Made by a program: the position numbers and the translations under genes
From: Paraburkholderia atlantica
GTDB lineage: Bacteria; Pseudomonadota; Gammaproteobacteria; Burkholderiales; Burkholderiaceae
Assembly (NCBI RefSeq): GCF_009362785.1
Contig: NZ_WHNQ01000017.1
Span: forward strand, 1-64,000
Length of the DNA: 64,000 bases
Direction: 5' to 3'
Shown here: positions 1 to 9,239 of the stretch, one piece after another
Position numbering within the stretch: position 1 is the stretch's first letter
Layout: each line of letters starts with the position of its first letter
The notes under the pieces: model-generated
The model's database searches: none
What the model saw: the letters and a program-made list of their open reading frames with translations, nothing else
What the model was told of the DNA's origin: nothing

Positions 1-180
1 GCCCCCGCTATACCCGCCCCCGGTGCACACGCAAACTGTCGCGCCGACACGACACCGTGGAAAAAATTTTTCACTGTCACATACCTTACTCAGCGTTCCC
101 TTAAATTGCCGGCCATCGCGCGACGTTGCCGCAGAGCAGCGCGTCGCGATCGCCAAAATTCGCTAACTCGGAGAAGTATT

Positions 181-1362
181 TTGAACAAGAAGATCCTGAC
201 CGCCGCTACGTTTGCCGTCTTCGCCTCCGCCGCTCACGCACAAAGCAGCGTCACGCTGTACGGCGTGATCGACGCGGGTATCAGCTACGTGAACAACTCG
301 AAAACGTCCACCGGCAATAGCAGCCTGACCAAGTACGACGACGGCGTCGCACAAGGCAGCCGTTGGGGCCTGCGTGGCACGGAAGACCTCGGCAACGGCC
401 TGAAGGCGCTGTTCGTGTTGGAAAACGGCTTCAACAGCGGTAACGGCACCGCCGGCCAGGGCGGCGCGATGTTCGGCCGCCAGGCCTATGTCGGTGTGTC
501 GCAGAACAACATCGGTTCGCTGACGTTCGGCCGCCAGTACTCGTTCTCGACCGACTACCTCGGCTCGAACTACTCGACCGGCGGTCTGACCGTCGCGGGT
601 AACTACGCTTACCACATCAACGACGTCGACCAGCTCACGTCGAGCCGTATCAACAACTCGGTCAAGTTCAGCAGCGCGAACTTCTCGGGCCTGACCTTCG
701 GCGCGATGTACGGCTTCTCGAACACGGCAGGCGGCTTTGCCGGCACGCCGGCTACGGGCACGTCGGCTGCACCGGTTGCGGGTTCGTCGCGCGCATACAG
801 CTTCGGCGCGAACTACGCGAACGGCCCGTTCGGTATCGGCGCAGCGTATACGGACATCCGTTACCCGGGCCAGGCATCGCCGGCCTTCTCGACTTCGCTG
901 GCTAACGTGAGCTTCCCGTCGCTCGGCACCGGCCAGATCCAGGATCTGCGCTCGTTCGGCGTTGGCGGCCGCTACGCTTTCGGCCCGGCGACGCTGTGGG
1001 CCCTGTACACGAACACGCGCCTCGCGCCGATCTCGGGCGGCTCGACCACGTTCGCAGCCTACGAAGCAGGCGCGAAGTACGCGGTCACGCCGGCTATCAC
1101 GGCAGGCGCGGGCTACACGTACATGCACCTGAGCGGCGCGAACGTCGGTCACTGGAACCAGGTGAACCTGAGCGGCGACTACGCGCTGTCGAAGCGCACG
1201 GACGTGTACGTGCTGGGCATCTATCAGATCGCGTCGGGTCACAACGCTGCAAGTGGCGACCTGCAGGCACAGATCGGTTCGAGCACGAGCTACTTCAACA
1301 CGTCGGGCGTCGGCGCCGACAACCAGCTCGCGTTCCGCGTCGGTATGCGTCACAAGTTCTAA
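181..1362 (+). CDS. Gram-negative general porin (OmpC/Omp32 type)
   Basis: Outer-membrane trimeric beta-barrel porin for passive diffusion of small hydrophilic solutes. The product has about 393 residues. A Sec signal peptide covers residues 1-20 and ends in AHA, followed by the mature start QSSVTLYGVID, which is typical of Burkholderiales porins. The C-terminus ends in phenylalanine (RHKF), the usual outer-membrane assembly signal. The start chosen is TTG at 181, preceded by GGAG at about 170. It places the basic MNKK at the signal-peptide N-terminus; an ATG at 106 would add 25 arginine-rich residues that do not fit a signal peptide. A terminator follows directly, so the gene is probably monocistronic. 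The substrate cannot be read from sequence. Confidence 0.93.
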   Translation: MNKKILTAATFAVFASAAHAQSSVTLYGVIDAGISYVNNSKTSTGNSSLTKYDDGVAQGSRWGLRGTEDLGNGLKALFVLENGFNSGNGTAGQGGAMFGRQAYVGVSQNNIGSLTFGRQYSFSTDYLGSNYSTGGLTVAGNYAYHINDVDQLTSSRINNSVKFSSANFSGLTFGAMYGFSNTAGGFAGTPATGTSAAPVAGSSRAYSFGANYANGPFGIGAAYTDIRYPGQASPAFSTSLANVSFPSLGTGQIQDLRSFGVGGRYAFGPATLWALYTNTRLAPISGGSTTFAAYEAGAKYAVTPAITAGAGYTYMHLSGANVGHWNQVNLSGDYALSKRTDVYVLGIYQIASGHNAASGDLQAQIGSSTSYFNTSGVGADNQLAFRVGMRHKF

Positions 1363-1415
1363 GCAGACGGTTCGCGGTGGGGAACACCTGTGTTCCCTGC
1401 GTGGTTGAATCGATG

Positions 1416-1445
1416 GAAAGCGCCCTACGGGGCGCTTTTTCTTTT
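1416..1445 (+). terminator. Intrinsic terminator of the first porin
   Basis: A stem AAAGCGCCC / GGGGCGCTTT with a short loop, running into TTTTTCTTTT, lies about 55 bases after the porin stop codon. This is a classic rho-independent terminator. Confidence 0.85.
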
Positions 1446-1679
1446 GCGGCGCGAAATCAGTCGAGCAACGCAGTCGAGCAACGCCGGATTCTCGATCGCG
1501 CCCGTCAGCGATTCGACGCAAGCCTGCGCTTTGCCGTTTCGGCAACGATATCTGCCAAATATTGTAATTGTCTATAAATATCGTCCACCCCAACATCGGG
1601 TCACACGCTTCGATCCCGCGCCCGCGGCGCTAACGCGACACTGCCGGCGCGCCTCCAAACGCCGCCAGAGGACTTCGAC
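1446..1679 (+). other. Intergenic region upstream of the MHS transporter
   Basis: This is the rest of the 317-base gap between porin and transporter. I see no gene in it. An AT-rich stretch at about 1555-1585 (containing TCTATAAATA) is the likely promoter area of the transporter, but no clear -35/-10 pair can be assigned. A GAGG ribosome-binding site lies at about 1669. Confidence 0.4.
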
Positions 1680-2972
1680 ATGAGCATGGACTCCGCCACC
1701 ACCGCCGCCGCGCTCGCGCGGCACACCTCGCGCTCGAGCGTATCGCGGCTGATTCTCGCGACCTCGATCGGCAACGCGCTGGAGTTCTACGATCTGGTCG
1801 TATACGGCTACTTCGCGGCCGTGCTGTCGCGTACGTTTTTTCCGGTGCACGACCGCACCGTGTCGCTGCTGCTCACACTCGGCACCTTCGCGCTGTCGTA
1901 TCTCGCGCGGCCGATCGGCGCGCTCGCGCTCGGCTCGTTCAGCGACCGCAAAGGCCGCAAGGCATCGCTGACGCTGTCGATTGCCATGATGACGCTCGGC
2001 ACCGGCATGATCGCGCTGATGCCGTCGTATGCGGCGATCGGCGTGCTCGCGCCGATCGGCGTATTCGCGTCGCGGCTGTTGCAGGGCTTCTCGGCGGGCG
2101 GCGAGTTCGGCAGCTCGACCGCGTTTCTGATCGAACATGCGCCGCAGCGCAAGGGCTTCATGGCGAGCTGGCAGTTCTCGAGCCAGGGCGCGAGCACGCT
2201 GCTCGCTTCGCTGTTCGGCGCGGTGTTGACGAGCACGCTGAGCACCGCGCAACTCGAAAGCTGGGGCTGGCGCATTCCGTTCCTGTTCGGCCTGCTGATC
2301 GGTCCGGTCGGGCTGTACATTCGCCGCCGCATCGACGAAACGCCCGAGTTCGAGCGCGCGGAAAAATCCGCCGCGCCGGTGCGCGAACTACTCGCGACGC
2401 AAAAGGAACAGGTGCTCGTGTCGATCGGCGCACTCGTGCTGACCACCACGGCCAACTACATGCTGCTCTACATGCCGACCTATGCGGCGCGGCAGCTCGG
2501 GCTGGCGCCGTCGTCGGGCTTCATCGCTACGCTGGCGGCCGGTCTGATCATGATGGTGCTCACACCGATCGTCGGTCATCTGTCCGACAAGGTGGGCCGC
2601 GTGCGCATCATGCTCTGCGCCGGCGTGCTGTTCTTCGCGACCGTCTATCCAGCCTTCATGCTGATGAACGCGCATCCGTCGCTCGGCTCGTTGCTGGCCG
2701 CGGTCACGTGGGTCGCGATGCTGAAGGCGACCTACTTCGCGCCGATTCCGGCCATGATGTCCGAGCTGTTCCCGACCCGCACGCGAACGACCGGCATGGC
2801 GTTCGGCTACAACATCGGCACCACCGTGTTCGGCGGCTTCACGCCGCTCGCCGTCGCCGCGCTGATCGCGGCAACCGGTAATAACCTCGCACCCGGCCTC
2901 TATCTGATGCTCGCGGCCGTGCTCAGCCTTTTCACCGTGACGTGGGCACGCGTGCGGCTGCACGCACGCTGA
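1680..2972 (+). CDS. MFS transporter, metabolite:H+ symporter (MHS) family
   Basis: Inner-membrane proton symporter of about 430 residues with roughly 12 hydrophobic segments. The N-terminus (IGNALEFYDLVVYGYFA) and the loop after TM2 (GSFSDRKGRKASL) are the MHS hallmarks, as in ProP, KgtP and citrate or dicarboxylate permeases. RLLQGFSAGGEFG is the family TM4 motif. The start is ATG at 1680, about 8 bases after GAGG. A serine hydrolase follows after 43 bases on the same strand, so the two are probably co-transcribed. The transported compound is probably an organic acid or osmolyte, but this is inference only. Confidence 0.9.
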   Translation: MSMDSATTAAALARHTSRSSVSRLILATSIGNALEFYDLVVYGYFAAVLSRTFFPVHDRTVSLLLTLGTFALSYLARPIGALALGSFSDRKGRKASLTLSIAMMTLGTGMIALMPSYAAIGVLAPIGVFASRLLQGFSAGGEFGSSTAFLIEHAPQRKGFMASWQFSSQGASTLLASLFGAVLTSTLSTAQLESWGWRIPFLFGLLIGPVGLYIRRRIDETPEFERAEKSAAPVRELLATQKEQVLVSIGALVLTTTANYMLLYMPTYAARQLGLAPSSGFIATLAAGLIMMVLTPIVGHLSDKVGRVRIMLCAGVLFFATVYPAFMLMNAHPSLGSLLAAVTWVAMLKATYFAPIPAMMSELFPTRTRTTGMAFGYNIGTTVFGGFTPLAVAALIAATGNNLAPGLYLMLAAVLSLFTVTWARVRLHAR

Positions 2973-3015
2973 GTCTCTGCCTCACGGGCTTCGTTGAACC
3001 GACAGGACCTTATCC

Positions 3016-4068
3016 ATGCAAGACCGTTTGCAGCAAGCCGTGCAGTTCGCGGTGGATCATGAATCGCCTTGGGACCGTCACGTGGGTGGCGCATGGGGTG
3101 TGCACGTGAACGACCCGCCGCCGTGGAACAAGCTGCTCGGTCCCGTGCATGATCGCGGGCCGGTATCGGGTGCGATCGCCGTCGACGGCCGCGTGCTGAC
3201 GCGCTGGGGCGAACCGGATCGCGCCGATCTGACCTTCAGCGTCGCGAAGATGTACCTCGCGCTGCTCGCCGGCGTCGCGCACGATCGCGGCCTGTTGCCC
3301 GACGTCGATGAGCCGGTGCGCGTGCGCGTGCCCAACATCGGCTTCGACGACGAACACAACGCGCCGATCAGCTGGGCGCATCTGCTGCAGCAAACCAGCG
3401 AATGGCGCGGCACGTACTTCGGTTTGTCGGATCAGGCGGATCACTACCGCGCGGTCAATTTCGCCGCGCCGCCCGATGGCAAGAAAGGCGACCCGCGTCC
3501 GCTGCAACGGCCGGGCAGCTACTGGGAATACAACGACGTCCGCATCAACCAGTTCTCGCTCGCGCTGCTGCATCTGTTCCGTCAGCCGCTGCCCGAGGTG
3601 TTTCGCGAAGCGATCATGCGGCCTTCCGGCGCGAGTGAAAACTGGCAATGGATCGGCTACGACGACGCATGGGTCGAGATCGACGGACGACGCATGCAGT
3701 CGGTGCCCGGCGGCACGCACTGGGGCGGCGGCATGTCGGTCAGCGCGAACGATCAGTTGAAGGTCGCGCAGATGCTGCTCGATGACGGCGTCGCGAACGG
3801 CCGACGCGTGCTGTCGTCCGAATGGATTGCGCGCATGCGCACGCCGTGCGCGATCGCGCCGTTCTATGGCTACCTCGTGTGGCTCAACACCGGGCGCAAG
3901 GTGTTCCCGAACGTGCCGGAGTCGAGCTATTTCGGCATCGGTGCGGGCAGTTCGTTCACGTGGGTCGAACCGGAGCGACGCATGACGGTGGTCGTGCGCT
4001 GGCTGAATCCGGCCGCGGCGAACGAGTTTTTCGGGCTGGTGCTCGACGCGGTCGACAAGCTGCGCTGA
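3016..4068 (+). CDS. Beta-lactamase-family serine hydrolase
   Basis: About 350 residues of the class C beta-lactamase / penicillin-binding-protein-like hydrolase fold. The catalytic SxxK tetrad is SVAK at residues 75-78, and a YND motif at about 172-174 fills the YxN position. A HWGGG segment lies where the KTG-type third motif is expected. There is no signal peptide, so the enzyme is probably cytoplasmic and acts as an esterase, amidase or peptidase rather than as a resistance beta-lactamase. It follows the MHS transporter by 43 bases, which suggests hydrolysis of the imported compound. The exact substrate is unknown. Confidence 0.85.
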   Translation: MQDRLQQAVQFAVDHESPWDRHVGGAWGVHVNDPPPWNKLLGPVHDRGPVSGAIAVDGRVLTRWGEPDRADLTFSVAKMYLALLAGVAHDRGLLPDVDEPVRVRVPNIGFDDEHNAPISWAHLLQQTSEWRGTYFGLSDQADHYRAVNFAAPPDGKKGDPRPLQRPGSYWEYNDVRINQFSLALLHLFRQPLPEVFREAIMRPSGASENWQWIGYDDAWVEIDGRRMQSVPGGTHWGGGMSVSANDQLKVAQMLLDDGVANGRRVLSSEWIARMRTPCAIAPFYGYLVWLNTGRKVFPNVPESSYFGIGAGSSFTWVEPERRMTVVVRWLNPAAANEFFGLVLDAVDKLR

Positions 4069-4128
4069 TAGCCGTTAGCGGTGCGCCCGTTGCGGGCGAT
4101 CGCGCCGCGAACGCCAACTACAGGTCAT

Positions 4129-4164
4129 AAAAAATGCGGGCGATGCACGAATGCATCGCCCGCA
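4129..4164 (-). terminator. Strong intrinsic terminator of the sugar-acid dehydratase gene
   Basis: A perfect 13-base-pair stem (4135-4147 with 4152-4164) and a 4-base loop. Read on the minus strand it is followed by six Ts. On the plus strand there is no T-run after it, so it mainly serves the minus-strand gene, although it also lies downstream of the convergent hydrolase. Confidence 0.88.
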
Positions 4165-4201
4165 CGGTCATGGGTCGAGCCGTTGCCGTTGCAACGGCGC
4201 G

Positions 4202-5935
4202 TCAGTGCGAATGCCGCGGCACCGCGGAACCCCGGCATCCAACGAGGAAGTCGAGATCGCAACCTTCGTCGGCCTGCAGCACGTGATCGATATACAGGCG
4301 CCGGTAGCCGCCACCTTCCGGCGGCTCGGGCGGCACATGCTTCGCGAGACGGCGCTCGAGCTCCGCGTCGCTGATGTCGAGGTGCAGCGTGCCCGCGTCG
4401 CAATCGAGCTCGATCCAGTCGCCGTCCTGCACCGCCGCGAGCGGGCCGCCGGCCGCCGCTTCCGGCGTCACGTGCAGCACCACGGTGCCGTATGCGGTAC
4501 CGCTCATGCGCGCATCGGAAATCCGCACCATGTCCTTTACGCCCTGCTTCAGCAGCTTCGGCGGCAGGCCCATGTTGCCGACTTCGGCCATGCCCGGATA
4601 ACCCTTCGGCCCGCAGTTCTTCATCACCAGCACCGAGTTCGCATCGACGTCGAGCGTTTCATCGACGATGCGCGACTTGTAGTGCTCGAAGTTCTCGAAC
4701 ACGACCGCGCGTCCGCGATGCTTGAGCAACTCGGGCGTCGCCGCCGACGGCTTCAGCACCGCGCCGCGCGGCGCGAGATTGCCGCGCAGCACGCGGATAC
4801 CGCCATCGGCGACGAGCGGCTTGTCGAGCGGACGGATCACTTCGTCGTTGGTGTTGGGCGCATCTTTCACGTTGTCCCACAGCGACTTGCCGTTGACCGT
4901 CAACGCGTCCGGATGCGGCAGCAGATTCGCTTCGCCGAGCCGGCGCAGCACGGCCGGCAAACCGCCCGCGTAATAAAACTCTTCCATCAGGAAACGGCCC
5001 GACGGCATCAGGTCGACGATCGTCGGCGTGTCGCGGCCGATGCGAACCCAGTCGTCGAGTTCGAGATCGATACCGATGCGCCCCGCAATCGCCTTCAGAT
5101 GAATCACCGCATTGGTCGAGCCGCCGATCGCCGCATTGACGCGGATCGCGTTCATGAACGCCTCGCGCGTGAGGATCTTCGACAGCTTCAGGTCTTCGAG
5201 CGCCATCTCGACGATGCGGATGCCCGACATATGCGCGAGCACGTAGCGTCGCGAGTCGACTGCGGGAATCGCCGCGTTGTGCGGCAGCGATGTGCCGAGC
5301 GCCTCGGCCATGCAGGCCATCGTCGACGCGGTGCCCATCGTGTTGCAGGTGCCCGCCGAGCGCGACATGCCCGCCTCGGCCGACAGAAACTGATGCAGAT
5401 CGATTTCGCCGGCCTTCAGCGATTCGTGCAGTTGCCACACCGCCGTGCCCGAGCCGATGTTCTTGCCGTCGAGCTTGCCGTTCAGCATCGGGCCGCCGGT
5501 TACGACGATCGCCGGCACGTCGCAGCTCGCCGCGCCCATCAGCAGCGCGGGGGTCGTCTTGTCGCAGCCGGTCAGCAGCACCACCGCGTCGATCGGATTG
5601 CCGCGGATCGCCTCCTCGACGTCCATCGCCGCGAGATTGCGCGTGAGCATTGCGGTCGGACGCAGATTCGATTCGCCGTTCGAGAACACCGGGAACTCGA
5701 CCGGGAAGCCGCCCGCTTCGTAGATGCCGCGCTTCACATGCTCGGCGAGCTTGCGAAAGTGCGCGTTGCACGGTGTCAGCTCGGACCACGTGTTGCAGAT
5801 ACCGATCACGGGGCGCCCGTCGAACTCGTGATCGGGGATGCCCTGATTCTTCATCCAGCTTCGATACATGAAGCCGTTCTTGTCAGCCGTGCCGAACCAT
5901 TCGGCCGAGCGCAATTTCCGCTTTTTTTCCGACAT
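4202..5935 (-). CDS. IlvD/EDD-family dehydratase, sugar-acid (L-arabinonate-like) type
   Basis: Iron-sulfur dehydratase of about 577 residues. The cluster cysteines are C47 (GICNTW), C124 (TGCDKT) and C197 (AGTCNTMG), matching the spacing of pentonate dehydratases. The N-terminal SAEWFG and YRSWMKNQG signatures are those of the L-arabinonate/galactonate branch rather than of biosynthetic IlvD. The likely reaction is dehydration of an aldonic acid to its 2-keto-3-deoxy form. The start is taken at MSEKKRK (5935), because AGGA lies about 7 bases upstream; an ATG six codons earlier has no ribosome-binding site. The gene is single, has a strong terminator, and carries palindromic sites upstream. 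The exact substrate is not proven. Confidence 0.85.
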   Translation of the reverse strand: MSEKKRKLRSAEWFGTADKNGFMYRSWMKNQGIPDHEFDGRPVIGICNTWSELTPCNAHFRKLAEHVKRGIYEAGGFPVEFPVFSNGESNLRPTAMLTRNLAAMDVEEAIRGNPIDAVVLLTGCDKTTPALLMGAASCDVPAIVVTGGPMLNGKLDGKNIGSGTAVWQLHESLKAGEIDLHQFLSAEAGMSRSAGTCNTMGTASTMACMAEALGTSLPHNAAIPAVDSRRYVLAHMSGIRIVEMALEDLKLSKILTREAFMNAIRVNAAIGGSTNAVIHLKAIAGRIGIDLELDDWVRIGRDTPTIVDLMPSGRFLMEEFYYAGGLPAVLRRLGEANLLPHPDALTVNGKSLWDNVKDAPNTNDEVIRPLDKPLVADGGIRVLRGNLAPRGAVLKPSAATPELLKHRGRAVVFENFEHYKSRIVDETLDVDANSVLVMKNCGPKGYPGMAEVGNMGLPPKLLKQGVKDMVRISDARMSGTAYGTVVLHVTPEAAAGGPLAAVQDGDWIELDCDAGTLHLDISDAELERRLAKHVPPEPPEGGGYRRLYIDHVLQADEGCDLDFLVGCRGSAVPRHSH

Positions 5936-6056
5936 GCTAGGTCCTTGATGCATGCGCCGGGACCCTCACCGGCATTTTTGACTGAAGCGGCCCACCCGGC
6001 GCTACGGCGCAAGCTTGCCGCTCAGTGTCCAGGGTTGGTGAAGTGTACGGAGCGGG

Positions 6057-6111
6057 TTGATATCTTTCCAATTATATTTTTGGTGATATCGATATCAGTT
6101 CTGGTATCGAT
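6057..6111. promoter_or_regulatory. Candidate operator cluster upstream of the dehydratase
   Basis: A perfect 14-base palindrome TGATATCGATATCA lies at 6084-6097. It is flanked by related half-sites, TTGATATC at about 6058 and GGTATCGAT at about 6103. The stretch is AT-rich within GC-rich surroundings and lies 120-180 bases upstream of the dehydratase start. It looks like a multi-site binding region for a dimeric regulator of the GntR, LacI or LysR kind. No regulator gene is adjacent. Confidence 0.5.
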
Positions 6112-6160
6112 CCGCCCGGACTGGCGGCGCGGCGGGGCCGGTGAGCAGACCGTGCCGGCT

Positions 6161-6586
6161 TCAGGCGTCGCCGGCCACCTGCTTACGGCGGGCTTTCGGT
6201 TGTGCGCCGCGCGTGTTCTTCTTCAGATGACTTTGGTTATAGTCGATCGCGGCGCGGATCAGCGCTTTCAGTGCGCGCTCGTCAACGTCGTCGCTCTCGA
6301 AGAAGTCGATCGCGCGCCGTTCGTTGCCTTCGAGGCCCGCGTTGAACAAGCCATCCGGGTCGGCCAGACCCGCCCCATGCGCGAAGGTCAGCTTGACCTT
6401 GCCTTTGTGCGCGTTGGCGACAGCGATCATGCCGTCGCGCGACCAGACCGGACTACCCATCCACTTGAATTCCTCGACGATCGCCGGGTCCGCCGCCAGC
6501 ACGCATTGACGGATGCGAGCGAAGGTCGCGCCGCGCCAGTCGGTGAGTCCTGCGATCAGTTCGTCGATACGTTCGGATGCGTTCAT
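6161..6586 (-). CDS. DUF1801 domain protein
   Basis: About 141 residues covering one DUF1801 (YdhG-like) domain. The central KWMGSPVWSRDGMIAVANAHKG and LFNAGLEGNERRAIDFFE blocks are characteristic of the family. The C-terminus is basic (KARRKQ). Family members are small cytoplasmic proteins, and some are annotated as iron-chaperone-like or fused to regulators; the function is not established. It stands alone, divergent from nothing obvious, and shows no operon partner. Confidence 0.8.
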   Translation of the reverse strand: MNASERIDELIAGLTDWRGATFARIRQCVLAADPAIVEEFKWMGSPVWSRDGMIAVANAHKGKVKLTFAHGAGLADPDGLFNAGLEGNERRAIDFFESDDVDERALKALIRAAIDYNQSHLKKNTRGAQPKARRKQVAGDA

Positions 6587-6707
6587 CGCAGTGTGGCCCT
6601 CGTAAGCGGAGAGACGAAGTGGTTGAACCGCCAGGATGCCCTAATGATCCGGTCATGGGTAATCTTCGCCTGGATTCATGGCTGGCGCACTGGCGATCCG
6701 CGTCGCT

Positions 6708-7562
6708 TCACAGTTTGCCCGCGGGCTGCAGCATCGGATACGTGAAGAAGAAAAAGTGGACCACGTTCAGCCCGAAATGTGCGAGCACGGCCGCAGACAA
6801 TCCGCCGAAGCGATACGCAAGTCCATAGCCGATGCCCGCGACACTTCCGAGCACGATCCACTGCCATCCGCCCGCGCTATGTGCGAGGCCGAACAGCACG
6901 GCCGCCACGCACAGCGTGAGCAGGTCCGCCCTGTTCCAGCGCGCGAACAGTCGCGTGAGACCGCCTTGCAGATAGCCGCGAAACAACGCCTCCTCGGTCA
7001 GCGTGACGAGAAAGAGATTGTTCACCAACCACAGCACGCTGTCGGCAGGCCGCTTCGGCGCCCATCCGACGACCCCCAGCGACAACGCCACGGCCATGCA
7101 AACCGCGACCATGATCAGCCAACCGGCGATGCCGGCGAGTAACCACGTCCGCAGCGCGTGCGGCGGCCGAATCCACGGCAAGGCGAGCAACAGCCAGAAG
7201 CCGATCAGCGGCTTGTCGAAATTGAGATACATCGTGAAGGGCACGGCATCCGGCGTGAACTGCACGGGGCCCATCACGCGCGGGTTGTGAAAGCCTGGCA
7301 GCCAATGCAGGCTGAGCGCGAGCGCAAGCGCGACGAACAGCAAATGACCCGCGTATCGAACGTAGCGCCGGCGAGCCGGCGACACCGCGTACGCAGCCAC
7401 GCCGAGCAGCGCAATGGCGACGCTCGCCAAAGGGCCGAGCTGCCCGGTCGCAAACGCCGTGCCGTATCCGACCACGAGCAGGCCGACGCCAAGCCAGCGA
7501 AACGTGCCGGCCCACGTCGCCGGCGCGGCGAGGAAAATCGCGATCCACGGTAATGCGAACAT
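6708..7562 (-). CDS. CPBP family intramembrane metalloprotease
   Basis: Polytopic membrane protein of about 284 residues, related to Rce1/CAAX proteases and bacteriocin-processing enzymes. The catalytic motifs sit in the C-terminal half: EEALFRGYLQ (EExxxR), FGLAHSAGG and HFGLNVVHFF. About eight hydrophobic segments are visible. The start is taken at MFALPWIAIF because it begins the first membrane segment; no strong ribosome-binding site is visible there and the true start may differ. The substrate is unknown. Confidence 0.82.
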   Translation of the reverse strand: MFALPWIAIFLAAPATWAGTFRWLGVGLLVVGYGTAFATGQLGPLASVAIALLGVAAYAVSPARRRYVRYAGHLLFVALALALSLHWLPGFHNPRVMGPVQFTPDAVPFTMYLNFDKPLIGFWLLLALPWIRPPHALRTWLLAGIAGWLIMVAVCMAVALSLGVVGWAPKRPADSVLWLVNNLFLVTLTEEALFRGYLQGGLTRLFARWNRADLLTLCVAAVLFGLAHSAGGWQWIVLGSVAGIGYGLAYRFGGLSAAVLAHFGLNVVHFFFFTYPMLQPAGKL

Positions 7563-7708
7563 AGAAGGCTCGAAGTCAGGCTTGCGCTGGTTGCTGTCGA
7601 TGCGTGCGAGCGTGACTCTAGCATTCGAATACCGCTGAACCGCAAGAAAGGCCGTCCCCGTACGTCGGCGAACGTCGTTTGTTTCTCCGAGTGACGATTC
7701 GTCAGGCG

Positions 7709-8500
7709 CTAGTCGTCGCGCTTGCGAAACGCAGCCTCTCCGGCATCCGACACCTCGACCCACTTCGGATCGGGAGCCGCGCCGGGGACGTAGGTGTCGT
7801 TCCAGTTCCACCACTTGTACGGCCGGGTCTGTGGGTAGCCCTCCGGCGAATCCTCCCACGTCTCCTGCCGCCCGAGCGCCGTCATGTCGAGGTAGCTCCA
7901 GACCGTGCCCATCGCCTCGTCGCCACGTCCGTTAATGAAGTACGTTCGGAACACACGATCGCCATCCCGGATGAACGCGTTGTGGCCGTGCCATTGGTCC
8001 ACGCCGAAGTCGACGTCGAAACTGTCGGTGATCGTGTACCAGGGGATCATCTGCCAGCCCATCCGCGCCTTCAGCCGCGCGATATCGGCTTGCGGCGCGC
8101 GGGAGGCGTACACGAGGGTCGTGTCGCGAGCGTGCAAATGCGCAAGGTGGGAAACCTGATCGGCCCCCAGGGAACAGCCGATGCACGCGTGCTCTGGCCA
8201 CCCGTGCACGCCAGGCTCGAAAAAGGCGCGATAGATGACCAGCTGACGGCGGCCGTCGAACAGGTCGAGCAGGCTCACTCTGCCTTCCGGCCCGTCGAAC
8301 GCATACGTTTTTTCCACCGCAAGCCATGGCATTCGACGCCGCTCAGCAGCCAGCGCGTCGCGGGCACGGGTCAAGGCTTTCTCCTTGACGAGCAATTGCT
8401 CGCGCGCGGCCTCCCACTCTTGCCGCGACACAATCGGCGGTGTCTTCATCGCAGGCTGTCCATCTTTCCCACTCTTCTCAGGTGACTCGTTCGTCGTCAT
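7709..8500 (-). CDS. DUF899 thioredoxin-like protein
   Basis: About 263 residues of the DUF899 family, predicted dithiol-disulfide oxidoreductases with a thioredoxin-like fold. A CxxC motif is present in EHACIGCSLGAD. The C-terminal part (KWWNWNDTYVPG, then DPKWVEVSDAGEAAFRKRDD) is typical of the family. The start at MTTNESPEK has GGAGG five bases upstream. No signal peptide is seen, so it should be cytoplasmic. The physiological partner is unknown. Confidence 0.83.
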   Translation of the reverse strand: MTTNESPEKSGKDGQPAMKTPPIVSRQEWEAAREQLLVKEKALTRARDALAAERRRMPWLAVEKTYAFDGPEGRVSLLDLFDGRRQLVIYRAFFEPGVHGWPEHACIGCSLGADQVSHLAHLHARDTTLVYASRAPQADIARLKARMGWQMIPWYTITDSFDVDFGVDQWHGHNAFIRDGDRVFRTYFINGRGDEAMGTVWSYLDMTALGRQETWEDSPEGYPQTRPYKWWNWNDTYVPGAAPDPKWVEVSDAGEAAFRKRDD

Positions 8501-8740
8501 CGCAACCTCCGGGTTAGAGCGATGTCCTGTGTGTTCGGGTCGGAAGGCGAATTGCTCGCCTTGCATCGCTCGGTGTTGAGGATGGGTTAGTTTAGGCCGC
8601 TGAACATCGAACGATGGGAGTGACAAATGTGACGCGATTCCGGCTTCATGGTCAGCGAAGCCCGGCTGTCGATTTCTGATGTAATCTGCCGCCACTATCA
8701 TGACGTCCCACGAATCACTCCCCACACCCTGGAGGTGACG

Positions 8741-9184
8741 ATGAGCGCGATCCACGAGGTCTACCCCTATCTGCGCGTGCGCAACGCCGCGCAGGCGATT
8801 GAGTTCTACGCGCAGGCATTCGGCGGCGTCGAGCAGTTTCGCCTGACCGAACCGGGCGGCCGCATCGGTCATGCCGAAGTGAAGATCGGTCCCGCGACCG
8901 TGATGCTGTCCGATGAATATCCCGAGCACGACATGCTCGGCCCGAGCGGCAACAGCCGGCCGGGCGTGCTGCTGCATATCCACTGCGACGACGTCGATCA
9001 GCTGTTCGCACAAGCGGTCAAAGCGGGAGCAACCGTGATCCTCCCGCTAACCGATCATTTTTACGGCGAGCGCTCGGCGACCGTGCGCGATCCGTTCGGC
9101 CACGAATGGCAGCTCGGCGCGCAGATCGAAGCGCTTACGCCTGAAGAGATGCAGCGCCGTTACACGGCGCTGTTCGACAGCTAG
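8741..9184 (+). CDS. VOC-family (glyoxalase/PhnB-like) protein
   Basis: About 147 residues with the vicinal-oxygen-chelate fold in two beta-alpha-beta repeats. YLRVRNAAQAIEFYAQAFGG opens the first repeat and HCDDVDQLFAQAVKAGATV the second. The C-terminal RDPFGHEWQLGAQIE is the usual closing block. This sub-group resembles PhnB and YcgJ-like proteins rather than true glyoxalase I. The start at 8741 has GGAGG at 8731. It is divergent from the DUF899 gene, and the 240-base gap between them holds both promoters. Confidence 0.82.
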   Translation: MSAIHEVYPYLRVRNAAQAIEFYAQAFGGVEQFRLTEPGGRIGHAEVKIGPATVMLSDEYPEHDMLGPSGNSRPGVLLHIHCDDVDQLFAQAVKAGATVILPLTDHFYGERSATVRDPFGHEWQLGAQIEALTPEEMQRRYTALFDS

Positions 9185-9239
9185 TGAGTTGTTGTAGTGA
9201 GCTCCTCGCGCTTTGATTCCCCCGATGCGTGCGCTCTTT

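Noticed and set aside
163..1596. A 477-codon minus-strand open frame opposite the first porin
   Set aside because: Shadow of the porin; no domain, and it would read through the porin's terminator.
3016..4068. Serine hydrolase as an antibiotic-resistance beta-lactamase
   Set aside because: It has SxxK but no signal peptide and no classical KTG, and it is paired with a metabolite transporter, so a metabolic esterase role is more likely.
4151..6745. An 864-codon open frame on the plus strand opposite the sugar-acid dehydratase
   Set aside because: It is arginine/histidine-rich with no recognisable domain, runs antisense to a clearly coding dehydratase and then DUF1801. It reflects lack of stop codons in GC-rich antisense DNA.
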